Source of the DNA: Streptococcaceae bacterium
GTDB lineage: Bacteria; Bacillota; Bacilli; Lactobacillales; Streptococcaceae
Direction: 5' to 3'
DNA length: 8,897 nucleotides
Assembly (NCBI GenBank): GCA_031270215.1
Contig: JAISYB010000129.1
Location: forward strand, 1 to 8,897
The notes beneath the pieces were generated by a model that was not told the origin of the DNA, did no database searches, and worked only from the letters and a program-made list of their open reading frames with translations. Shown here piece after piece: positions 1-6,434 of this stretch. Positions within the stretch are counted from its first letter, which is position 1; each line of letters starts with the position of its first letter. A program made the translations under genes and the position numbers.

Positions 1-72
1 ATGGTAAACTAAAGGGACGTTTGAATGGTAATCATTTCTTGAAAAAATGTATATAAAAGTAAAGCAACCTAA

Positions 73-125
73 AGCTGCGAAATGGCTGAGCGATATTATC
101 CGCTTGATAGGCTGATTTAGCAGCT
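73..125 (+). promoter_or_regulatory. Possible structured 5' leader of the U32 operon
   Basis: The 145 bases before the first gene hold no coding region I can support and no clear sigma-A promoter. Within them, AGCTGC at 73-78 is exactly complementary to GCAGCT at 120-125. Between these lies a smaller helix, TGAGCG (87-92) with CGCTTG (101-106), containing two G-T wobbles. The ribosome binding site follows six bases after the outer helix. It could fold into a two-part hairpin in the mRNA. I do not recognise a known riboswitch or T-box, and a chance fold is quite possible. Confidence 0.25.
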
Positions 126-145
126 CATTTGAAAGGAGTAAAAGC

Positions 146-1072
146 ATGCCCGAAATAGAAATTACAGCAACGTGTCAGTCACTTAAGCAAGCAAGACAGC
201 TCGTTGAGCTGGACATTACGACACTTTATTTTGGGGAGGCAATGTTTGGCTTACGCCTGCCACACAATTTTACACGTTCTGAAATCGGTGAATTAACACA
301 AATCGCACATCAAGCAGGCAAAAAAGTTACGGTTGCAGTCAATGCGATTATGCACCCAAAGCAAATGGCGGCAATTCCTGAATATCTTAAATTTTTAGAG
401 CAAATTGGCGTGGATCAGATTACTGTAGGTGATACGGGAGTTATCCATGTTTTAAATCGTGATGCTTATAAGCTACCATACATCTATGACGCCTCAACCA
501 TGGTAACCAGCGCAAGACAGATTAACTTTTGGGGGGGCTTTGGCGCAATTGGCGGGGTGATTGCTAGAGAGGTACCAAAGCTTGAATTAGCTAAGATGAG
601 TAAACATCTGGATATCTTTGGGCAAATTTTGGTTTATGGGGCAAGTGTCATTCATCAGTCCAAGCGACCACTTTTGCAAAACTACTATAATTTCATCAAA
701 TCAGCAGAGGCAAATGAAAAGTCAGCCAATCTCTTTTTAGCTGAACCAAAGAAAGAAAATACACATTACTCAATCTACGAAGATAATCATGGGACACATA
801 TCTTTGCGAATAACGACCTTAATCTGATGCCGGTATTGGATGAATTACTGGAAATGAATCATACACACTGGTTTTTAGACGGAATTTATACACCAGAGGA
901 TGATTTTACTCAAATCGTTGCTTTATTTACTCAAGCAGCCCTCAAGTTAGCAAATGGACGGTGTTCGAAAGCGCAAGAGCTATTTTTAGCAGAAAAAGTC
1001 CGCGCCTTACATCCAAAATCACGTGGCTTGGATACGGGATTTTATGCGCTTGATCCTAAAATTATCCAGTAA
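146..1072 (+). CDS. trhP1: U32-family tRNA hydroxylation protein, TrhP1-like (YrrN type)
   Basis: This 308-residue protein matches the short member of the paired U32 'peptidases' of Firmicutes (about 309 residues in Bacillus YrrN). Despite the family name, these proteins are known to act in prephenate-dependent formation of 5-hydroxyuridine at position 34 of tRNA, in the cytoplasm. Visible hallmarks are an early TIM-barrel-like strand (L27-Y28-F29-G30), the segment I139-A140-R141-E142-V143, Y164-G165-A166 followed by R174-P175-L176-L177, and the C-terminal H-P-x-S-R-G-L-D-T-G-F-Y stretch. The cysteine-rich signature of the longer paralogue is absent: the equivalent Y-G-A-S segment has serine, histidine and glutamine instead, as is usual for YrrN. 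The start is supported by AAAGGAG at 131-137. The next gene follows after 58 bases, so they are probably co-transcribed. Family assignment is firm; the exact reaction is inferred from characterised relatives. Confidence 0.9.
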   Translation: MPEIEITATCQSLKQARQLVELDITTLYFGEAMFGLRLPHNFTRSEIGELTQIAHQAGKKVTVAVNAIMHPKQMAAIPEYLKFLEQIGVDQITVGDTGVIHVLNRDAYKLPYIYDASTMVTSARQINFWGGFGAIGGVIAREVPKLELAKMSKHLDIFGQILVYGASVIHQSKRPLLQNYYNFIKSAEANEKSANLFLAEPKKENTHYSIYEDNHGTHIFANNDLNLMPVLDELLEMNHTHWFLDGIYTPEDDFTQIVALFTQAALKLANGRCSKAQELFLAEKVRALHPKSRGLDTGFYALDPKIIQ

Positions 1073-1130
1073 AAATAAGAGCAATTTTAAACTTTTTAGT
1101 TAATCAGCCAGCAAGTAAGGAAGGAAATCA

Positions 1131-2411
1131 ATGAAACAATTAAAGCGTCCCGAGGTTTTAGCACCAGCGGGTACTTTGGAAAAATTAAAAACAGCGATTC
1201 ACTACGGAGCTGATGCAGTTTATATTGGCGGAAATGCCTATGGTCTACGAAGCCGAGCGGGGAACTTCTCCTTTGACGAGATGAGAGAAGGCGTGGATTT
1301 TGCCAAAAAACACAGTGCCAAGGTCTATGTGGCAGCCAATATGGTTACTCATGAGGGAGATGAAGCAGGAGCAGGCGACTTCTTTAAGACATTACGTGAT
1401 ATTGGTATCTCAGCAGTTATCGTATCAGATCCAGCATTGATTGAAATCTGTGCAAGTGAGGCGCCGGGGCTTGCGATACACCTTTCCACCCAAGCGAGTG
1501 CAACGAATTACGAAACTCTAGAATTTTGGCGCAAGCTTGGCTTAGAACGTGTCGTTTTGGCACGCGAGGTTTCGATGGCGGAGTTACATGATATTAGACA
1601 ACATACTGATGTTGAAATCGAAGCTTTCATTCATGGCGCAATGTGTATTTCTTACTCAGGACGCTGTGTTTTAAGTAATCATATGTCGCTAAGGGACGCC
1701 AATCGTGGTGGCTGTTCGCAGTCTTGCCGCTGGAAGTATGATTTATATGATTTGCCATTTGGCTCACAACGTCGGAGTATTCAGGGGGAAATTCCGGAGG
1801 CATTTTCAATGAGTTCAGTTGATATGTCGATGATTGCTCATATTCCTGAGCTGATTGAAAATGGAGTTGATTCGTTGAAAATAGAAGGACGGATGAAATC
1901 CATTCATTATGTATCAACGGTTGCTAATGTCTACAAAGCTGCGGTTGATAGTTATATCGCTGACCCTGAGCATTACAGGCTCAAGGAGGAATGGGTGGAT
2001 GAGCTGTGGAAGGTTGCGCAGCGCGAGCTTGCTACGGGATTTTATTATCAAGTACCAAGCGAGTCCGAGCAGTTGTTTGGTGCCAGGCGTAAAATTCCTC
2101 AATATAAATTTGTCGGTGAGGTATTGGCATATGATGAAAAGTTAAAGATTGCAACGATTCGTCAAAGAAATGTCATTACAGCAGGAGATGTCGTTGAGTT
2201 TTATGGACCGCATTTTCGCCACTTTGAAACAGTTGTGACTAATCTGCGCAATGAGGACGATGAGCTTATCACACGTGCGCCAAATCCTATGGCAATCTTA
2301 ACGCTGCCAGTTCCTAAAGTTGTCAAAGCAGGCGACATGATTAGGCGCAAGGCAGAGGGATTAATCAATCTCTACCAAACAGATGGCAGCAGCCAAACTA
2401 AAAGATGTTAA
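1131..2411 (+). CDS. trhP2: U32-family tRNA 5-hydroxyuridine synthesis protein, TrhP2-like (YrrO type)
   Basis: This 426-residue protein is close in length to Bacillus YrrO (about 422). It opens with the family's R-P-E-V-L-A-P-A-G-T motif (6-15) and a Y-G-A-D-A-V-Y-I-G-G segment (25-34). The U32 signature lies at 164-182, E-A-F-x-H-G-A-M-C followed by S-G-R-C-x-L-S. With C172, C179, C195 and C199 it gives four cysteines that in related proteins are thought to hold an iron-sulfur cluster. L-K-I-E-G-R-M-K-S at 249-257 is another family block. Residues of about 323-406 form the beta-rich U32 C-terminal domain. Known role: with the shorter partner upstream, prephenate-dependent hydroxylation of wobble uridine in tRNA. 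The start follows a strong AAGGAAGGA at 1117-1125. It is often annotated as a collagenase-like peptidase, but I see no protease catalytic motif. Confidence 0.92.
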   Translation: MKQLKRPEVLAPAGTLEKLKTAIHYGADAVYIGGNAYGLRSRAGNFSFDEMREGVDFAKKHSAKVYVAANMVTHEGDEAGAGDFFKTLRDIGISAVIVSDPALIEICASEAPGLAIHLSTQASATNYETLEFWRKLGLERVVLAREVSMAELHDIRQHTDVEIEAFIHGAMCISYSGRCVLSNHMSLRDANRGGCSQSCRWKYDLYDLPFGSQRRSIQGEIPEAFSMSSVDMSMIAHIPELIENGVDSLKIEGRMKSIHYVSTVANVYKAAVDSYIADPEHYRLKEEWVDELWKVAQRELATGFYYQVPSESEQLFGARRKIPQYKFVGEVLAYDEKLKIATIRQRNVITAGDVVEFYGPHFRHFETVVTNLRNEDDELITRAPNPMAILTLPVPKVVKAGDMIRRKAEGLINLYQTDGSSQTKRC

Positions 2412-2541
2412 AAATATTGCTTCAAGCTTTAAGATTCGTTAACATGCCTGTAAAGTAGCTTTGGATTTTTCCCTGTGTCTAGTTTATAGGGTATATTATG
2501 TTATTAGAGCCTTAAATTTTGACTTGTAACATACGAAAACT

Positions 2542-2582
2542 AAGCGGCGTTAACTAGAATTTCCTAGTCGACACCGCTTTTT
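2542..2582. terminator. Rho-independent terminator between converging genes
   Basis: A hairpin pairs A2543-G2547 with C2574-T2578, then G2549-T2551 with G2570-C2572, then A2553-G2557 with C2564-T2568. Single mismatches separate the blocks and the loop is six bases. On the plus strand it runs into five T's (2578-2582), ending the U32 operon 130 bases after the stop codon. On the minus strand it is followed by the complement of AAAA at 2536-2539, so it may also terminate the lipoprotein gene, whose stop lies 34 bases upstream on that strand. Confidence 0.8.
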
Positions 2583-2616
2583 AGGGGTTATTTATCTTAG
2601 TGATTTGGCTGTAGTT

Positions 2617-3204
2617 TTATTCAGCAACCTTGATTTCGCCTGTGACAGTACCTTTTTGGTCATCAGCTAATCCATCATAAGCATCTTTTAGTGCTTGTGT
2701 TTTGAAGATTAAGTTGCCGTCAACAGTTCCTTTGGTACCCTTGTCTGCGTCACTTTCAAAGTGGAAGCCTTTGGCATTGGCATAGACATCACCTTTAACA
2801 GTACCTTGAGCGATACCGAAGTTTTCAGATTCAATAGTCAATTTTGGAACCGTCAGCGTGTAGAGTGCATCAGGCTTGTGGGTATCTGGGTTAGATTTGT
2901 AAAGCGCAAGTTCACGTGCTACTGTGCCTTCCTCGTCCTTGAAGCTGCCCTTGACAGTGATATCCTTGTCTGATGTGACATCCTCAGTGATTGCGACTAA
3001 CCAAAAACCGTGCTCACCCAGACCTCCGGCAAGCTTCGTTGCGTCATTGGTAATTGATGCACCGGTTGTTGTATCAGATTTCTTGGTGCTGCTTTTTTCT
3101 GTTTTAGCATCCTTATTGTCTGATTTGTCAGAACTACAGCCGGTTAAAACTGTTCCTGAGATTAGCAAAGCTGCAGCTAAAACCACCAAATTTTTCTTTT
3201 TCAT
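2617..3204 (-). CDS. Uncharacterised secreted lipoprotein with T-V-x-G beta repeats
   Basis: The product has 195 residues. The N-terminus is a typical lipoprotein signal: basic M-K-K-K-N, a hydrophobic stretch at 6-19, then the lipobox L20-T21-G22-C23, with C23 the predicted lipidated first residue of the mature protein on the outer face of the membrane. Residues 24-50 are a polar S/K/D/T linker. The folded part contains F67-W68-L69-V70 and at least four copies of a short strand motif: T-V-K-G at 83, G-T-V-K-G at 134, G-T-V-D-G at 159 and G-T-V-T-G at 185. This suggests a repetitive beta sheet or solenoid. The last codon is followed directly by TAA. The start has a strong AAGGAAGG six bases upstream (plus-strand 3211-3218). 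The gene stands alone between two plus-strand operons with its own promoter. I do not recognise a function; a substrate-binding or enzyme motif is not visible. Confidence 0.9.
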   Translation of the reverse strand: MKKKNLVVLAAALLISGTVLTGCSSDKSDNKDAKTEKSSTKKSDTTTGASITNDATKLAGGLGEHGFWLVAITEDVTSDKDITVKGSFKDEEGTVARELALYKSNPDTHKPDALYTLTVPKLTIESENFGIAQGTVKGDVYANAKGFHFESDADKGTKGTVDGNLIFKTQALKDAYDGLADDQKGTVTGEIKVAE

Positions 3205-3243
3205 AAAACACCTTCCTTAGTTTGTTTTTTATTGAACATCTCA

Positions 3244-3272
3244 ATTATAAGCTAAAATAACGTTTCCAACAA
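3244..3272 (-). promoter_or_regulatory. Sigma-A promoter of the lipoprotein gene
   Basis: Reading the minus strand, a perfect TATAAT -10 box (plus-strand 3244-3249) is preceded, after a 17-base spacer, by TTGTTG (3267-3272) as a partial -35. The start codon lies about 40 bases downstream. Spacing and position are good, but the -35 matches only the TTG core. Confidence 0.65.
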
Positions 3273-3333
3273 TCAATATATCTTGGCTATTACGAAAAAT
3301 TTTTAACTTATTTCTTCTCGTGCATTAAAGTGT

Positions 3334-3362
3334 TTTTAGTCAACGCCGATTTGTGATAAAAT
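3334..3362 (+). promoter_or_regulatory. Extended -10 promoter of the prs2 operon
   Basis: TGATAAAAT at 3354-3362 fits the TG-n-TAnAAT extended -10 pattern (TG at 3354-3355, -10 box TAAAAT at 3357-3362). The position for a -35, 17 bases upstream, holds only TTTTAG, which is weak, as is common for extended -10 promoters. It would start transcription near 3369, giving a leader of about 20 bases before the ATG. It is back to back with the lipoprotein promoter in the 185-base gap; I see no clear operator between them. Confidence 0.55.
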
Positions 3363-3389
3363 GAAGGTTATAAAAATTAGGAGGATGCT

Positions 3390-4367
3390 ATGCCAATCTT
3401 TAAATATCCAGATAAGCAGTTGAAGCTATTTAGCTTAAATGCCAACGAAGCATTAGCTAAAAAAATTGGAAAAGCCGCAGGAGTTGATTTAGGAAGAATT
3501 GCTTCTCGCCAGTTTTCTGATGGTGAAATTCAAATCAATATCGAAGAAAGTGTGCGTGGAAAAGACATTTATATCGTGCAGGCAACCAATTATCCAGTCA
3601 ACGATCATTTAGTTGAGATGTTGATTATGGTTGATGCTTGTAAACGTGCCAGTGCCAGAACGGTAAATCTTGTGATGCCTTACTTTGGCTATGCAAGACA
3701 AGACAGAACGGCACGGCCTAGAGAACCGATTACCGCAAAGCTGGTTGCAAATATGATTCAAAAAGCTGGTGCAACGCGTGTTCTAACACTTGATTTACAT
3801 ACCGTTCAGGTGCAAGGCTTCTTTGATATTCCGGTAGATAATCTGTTCACTATTCCACTTTTTGCTCATTATTATCGTGAAAAAGGCTTGTTTGGTGATG
3901 ATGTGGTCGTGGTTTCACCTAAGAATTCAGGGGTTAAACGTGCGAGAAGCTTGGCAGAATATTTAGAAGCGCCAATTGCGATTATTGACCATGAAGAAGA
4001 TGATAAAGGGCGTGAGCTTGGGTATGTGATTGGTGACGTGGCAGGTAAGAAGGTCATCATGGTTGATGATATTGTCAACAAGGGTATAACTCAATATTTT
4101 GGCTCATTAGTGCTGGAGCAGGCGGGCGCTGCGGAGATTTATGCGGCAGCTTCACATGGTCTATTTACGGAAAATGCGAAGGAATTACTTGATCGCTCAC
4201 CGATTAAGGAGATTGTCGTTACTGATTCAGTGAGTGTGCCGAAGACACACGAACCTAAACGTTTAACTCGTGTATCGGCAGCTGATTTATTGGCGCATGG
4301 CATTATCAATATTCATGAAAATCAACCAATTTCGCCATTGTTTCAGTATGATAAGACAGAGGACTAA
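3390..4367 (+). CDS. prs: Ribose-phosphate pyrophosphokinase, Prs2 type
   Basis: At 325 residues this is full length for the family that makes PRPP from ribose 5-phosphate and ATP in the cytoplasm, feeding purine, pyrimidine, histidine and NAD synthesis. Visible blocks are Q41-F-S-D-G-E-I (ribose-phosphate synthetase signature region), Y98-F-G-Y-A-R-Q-D (97-105), R111-E-P-I-T-A-K, D135-L-H137, G143-F-F-D-I-P-V-D-N-L, and the PRPP-loop region M224-V-D226-D227. Several sites differ from the classical enzyme. V175-S-P-K-N-S-G replaces S-P-D-H-G-G, and the flexible loop after I199-D200 reads H-E-E-D-D instead of K-R-R-P; as I recall, streptococcal Prs2 shares these features. The loop that cradles the sugar 5-phosphate reads N230-K-G-I-T234, losing the usual threonine after D/N. 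The start is fixed by AGGAGG at 3379-3384. It leads a four-gene operon. Whether the catalytic rate is normal is uncertain. Confidence 0.92.
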   Translation: MPIFKYPDKQLKLFSLNANEALAKKIGKAAGVDLGRIASRQFSDGEIQINIEESVRGKDIYIVQATNYPVNDHLVEMLIMVDACKRASARTVNLVMPYFGYARQDRTARPREPITAKLVANMIQKAGATRVLTLDLHTVQVQGFFDIPVDNLFTIPLFAHYYREKGLFGDDVVVVSPKNSGVKRARSLAEYLEAPIAIIDHEEDDKGRELGYVIGDVAGKKVIMVDDIVNKGITQYFGSLVLEQAGAAEIYAAASHGLFTENAKELLDRSPIKEIVVTDSVSVPKTHEPKRLTRVSAADLLAHGIINIHENQPISPLFQYDKTED

Positions 4368-4394
4368 TTAAGAAGTAGCATAGGAGGTCAGGTT

Positions 4395-5513
4395 ATGTAC
4401 TTTGATTATGCAGCAACGACACCGACCTTGCCGGAAGTAATCGAGGAAATCAATGCGACACTTCGGATTGACTTTGGGAATCCATCTAGTGTTCATCGAT
4501 ATGGTCAAAAGGTTTACGGATTGCTTGAAGCAGCACGGGAGGATATTGCTGACATTCTTGATGTAGAAGCCTCTGAGATTATCTTCACATCATGTGCAAC
4601 AGAGAGTAATAATCATGCACTAATTGGTGCGGCATTGCAGTATCAATCTAAGGGGCGACATATCATTACAACAGCGGTAGAACATCATAGTGTTTTACAT
4701 ACCGTTCAGTTTTTAGAAGATTATCTAGGATTTGACGTGACTTATTTGCCGGTCGAAGCTGACGGTAATCTTTCATTGGCGAAGCTTAAAGCGGCAATTC
4801 GACCTGATACGATATTGGTTTCCATTATGATGGTCAATAATGAAACGGGAAATTGCTATGATATTGCAGAGATTGGAACATATTTAGCAAACAAAGAGAT
4901 TGTTTTTCATACAGATGCTGTACAAGCAATGGGAAAAATCGAGGTTTATCCGCGAAAGCTACAGGTAGATTTATTGTCAGCTACTGCGCATAAATTTGGT
5001 GGTCCAAAGGGTGTTGGTTTTTTATTTTGTAAAAAAGGTATTCGACTAGTGCCCTTGCTGCATGGCGGTGAGCAAGAGAAAAAAAGACGCGCTGGGACTG
5101 AAAATCTTGCGAGTATTCTAGGTATGCGAACGGCATTGGTATTAAGTGAGGCCACGCGTTGTACTGAAATCAAAAAGTATCAGCGTTTTGAATCAATGGT
5201 TACAAAGCGACTCAAGCTTTCAGATATTCCGTTTTATATTAACGGTTCTAAGGGTGTTCCGTATATTTTAAATCTCGGATTTCCTAAGATTAAGCAGGAT
5301 TTATTGCTGATGCAGTTAGATTTAAAAGGGATTGCTGTATCGACTGGTTCAGCTTGTACAGCAGGAGCTGTAGAGCCTAGTCATGTGTTAGAGGCGATGT
5401 ATGGCAAAAATTCCGAAAAATTAACAGAAAATATTCGGATTAGCTTTGGTAAGGAAACGACAGATGAAGAAATTATCGCATTAGTTGATAATTTAATCGA
5501 AAATTTAAAGTGA
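4395..5513 (+). CDS. nifS: Cysteine desulfurase, NifS/IscS family (PLP dependent)
   Basis: This is a 372-residue fold-type I aminotransferase-like enzyme that removes sulfur from cysteine as a protein persulfide, for Fe-S clusters or tRNA thiolation. Motifs in order: N-terminal M-Y-F-D-Y-A-A-T-T-P, G28-N-P-S-S-V-H, E96-H97-H98-S (cofactor-stacking histidine), N148-N-E-T-G, H172-T-D174-A-V-Q (D174 binding the PLP ring), A198-H-K200-F-G-G-P-K-G (K200 the Schiff-base lysine), R232-A-G-T-E-N, and G318-S-A-C321-T-A-G with C321 the persulfide cysteine. All catalytic residues are intact. The short form (about 370-380 residues, against about 400 for E. coli IscS) resembles the YrvO-like group often tied to tRNA 2-thiouridine synthesis, but no mnmA or thiI is in the window. 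AGGAGGT at 4382-4388 supports the start. The gene starts 27 bases after prs2. Confidence 0.95.
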   Translation: MYFDYAATTPTLPEVIEEINATLRIDFGNPSSVHRYGQKVYGLLEAAREDIADILDVEASEIIFTSCATESNNHALIGAALQYQSKGRHIITTAVEHHSVLHTVQFLEDYLGFDVTYLPVEADGNLSLAKLKAAIRPDTILVSIMMVNNETGNCYDIAEIGTYLANKEIVFHTDAVQAMGKIEVYPRKLQVDLLSATAHKFGGPKGVGFLFCKKGIRLVPLLHGGEQEKKRRAGTENLASILGMRTALVLSEATRCTEIKKYQRFESMVTKRLKLSDIPFYINGSKGVPYILNLGFPKIKQDLLLMQLDLKGIAVSTGSACTAGAVEPSHVLEAMYGKNSEKLTENIRISFGKETTDEEIIALVDNLIENLK

Positions 5514-5522
5514 GGTAGCAAG

Positions 5523-5864
5523 ATGGCATTTGAAAAACGTGTGCAGTTAGAAAGCAGTAAGTATGGCTATCGCCTAAGCCCAAGCGTTAAGAAATTTACG
5601 TTAAGGGATAACGGCTTTAGCGAAACACCGAGGGGAAATTTTCAATTTGAACGTTTATTGGAAACTGTACCTAATTCAGGCGAAGGATTCAAGTTAAAAA
5701 TTATCGTTAATAATGAACTGACGAAATTAAAACTATCTATTACGGATGATTCGGGCTTGCGTTCGGTTAATATCTTCAAAAATTCAGAAAATGAAATTAT
5801 CCAAGAGAAGTTTTATTTTCAAATGCAGACATTAGTTGACCGTGGCGTTTTGAATTTTGATTAA
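5523..5864 (+). CDS. DUF1831-family protein, desulfurase neighbour
   Basis: This 113-residue soluble protein has no signal peptide or membrane segment. It looks like the DUF1831 family of Lactobacillales: an N-terminal basic, strand-rich half (Y14-G-Y-R-L-S-P, then F25-T-L-R) and a C-terminal half ending in a F-Y-F-Q-M-Q-T-L-V-D-R-G helix-like stretch. Function is unknown in the family; it is repeatedly found directly after a cysteine desulfurase gene, so an accessory or regulatory role in sulfur transfer is plausible but unproven. There are no cysteines or obvious metal ligands, so it is not itself a sulfur carrier of the IscU/SufU kind. The gap to the desulfurase stop is nine bases, and the ribosome binding site (GTGAGGT, 5510-5516) overlaps that stop codon, which suggests translational coupling. 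Confidence 0.85.
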   Translation: MAFEKRVQLESSKYGYRLSPSVKKFTLRDNGFSETPRGNFQFERLLETVPNSGEGFKLKIIVNNELTKLKLSITDDSGLRSVNIFKNSENEIIQEKFYFQMQTLVDRGVLNFD

Positions 5865-5891
5865 TTTTGATCTAAAAAGGAGCAGGTAAAA

Positions 5892-6239
5892 ATGGCAAAT
5901 ATCTATGACACAGCAAATCAATTGGACCGAGAGTTAAGACAGACAGCAGAGTATCAAAAAGTCGCTGAATTAATGGCGGAAGTTGCAGTAGATGCCGAAA
6001 CGAAGGCGTTATATGATGAATTTCTTGCTTTACAGCAAGAGCTGCAAGATAAATTTACACGTGGTGAGCAGTTGAGTGAAGAGGAGCAAACAGCAGCACA
6101 AGCGCAATACGTTAAGCTGCAAGAAAATGCTATTTTGAAACAACTTTTCGCTTCCGAGCAGGCATTGCAGGTAATTGTTAATGATTTACAACAAATTATA
6201 CTTAAGCCAATTCAAGAATTATACGGCAAGCAAGACTAA
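5892..6239 (+). CDS. YlbF/YmcA-superfamily protein (UPF0342, YheA-like)
   Basis: This is a 115-residue, almost wholly alpha-helical protein rich in E, Q, A and L. It opens with M-A-N-I-Y-D-T-A-N-Q-L and has a conserved-looking helical pattern: about 5-28 and 33-55, a short break (T56-R-G-E-Q-L-S), then 62-111. This matches the Com_YlbF / UPF0342 family. In Bacillus the relatives YlbF and YmcA form a complex with YaaT that guides RNase Y and affects competence and sporulation; YheA-like members are uncharacterised. The ribosome binding site is AAAGGAG at 5876-5882. It is the last gene of the prs2 operon, 27 bases after the DUF1831 gene. Family call is good; function here is unknown. Confidence 0.85.
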   Translation: MANIYDTANQLDRELRQTAEYQKVAELMAEVAVDAETKALYDEFLALQQELQDKFTRGEQLSEEEQTAAQAQYVKLQENAILKQLFASEQALQVIVNDLQQIILKPIQELYGKQD

Positions 6240-6305
6240 TTTAAAAGCACAGGAAAATGCGGCGTTTAGCTGGTTCAAAACTCTAAAATTCGCTGATTAT
6301 GAAAT

Positions 6306-6356
6306 AAAAAATCGCATGAAATCAACATTTTTACAAATGAATTTCATACGATTTTT
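6306..6356. terminator. Long rho-independent terminator, probably bidirectional
   Basis: An almost continuous hairpin: 6307-6314 pairs with 6349-6356 (eight pairs), then one mismatch, 6316-6322 with 6341-6347 (seven pairs), a small bulge, and 6326-6330 with 6335-6339 around a TTAC loop. The T-rich right arm (6352-6356, then CTATTTT) gives a U-tract on the plus strand. The A-rich left arm (6302-6311) gives one on the minus strand. It lies 67 bases after the YheA-like gene and 78 bases after the walJ stop, so it fits as the shared terminator of the two converging units. The rest of the 195-base gap shows nothing I recognise. Confidence 0.88.
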
Positions 6357-6434
6357 CTATTTTCAAGATTTTTGGCTCAGCCTCAACTTCAATACCATCA
6401 ATTTCCTAATTGCTACGTCATTAAACGCTGAATT

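Noticed and set aside
21..57. TTGAAT or TTGAAA with TATAAA as a promoter for the U32 operon
   Set aside because: Spacers are 25 and 7 bases respectively; neither is workable. The promoter may lie outside the window or be weak.
1627..2145. Reading frames on both strands inside the trhP2 gene
   Set aside because: They are out-of-frame shadows of a well-conserved gene, with no ribosome sites or plausible products.
2461..2499. TTGGAT and TATATT/TATTAT as a promoter after the U32 operon
   Set aside because: The spacing is about 25 bases, far from the 16-18 needed, and no gene follows on the plus strand before the terminator.
2924..3220. 98-residue plus-strand reading frame across the lipoprotein gene
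   Set aside because: It is antisense to a gene with a clear signal peptide, lipobox, promoter and ribosome site; its own product is low-complexity S/L/V with no ribosome site.
3252..3268. Possible CcpA (cre) site near the lipoprotein promoter
   Set aside because: The central CG and right half fit, but the left half lacks the conserved TG and AA, so the match is not better than chance in such DNA.
4074..4094. A frameshift in prs2 as the cause of the unusual PRPP loop
   Set aside because: The region aligns without gaps to the canonical loop and the frame is intact on both sides, so substitutions explain it better than a pair of compensating indels.
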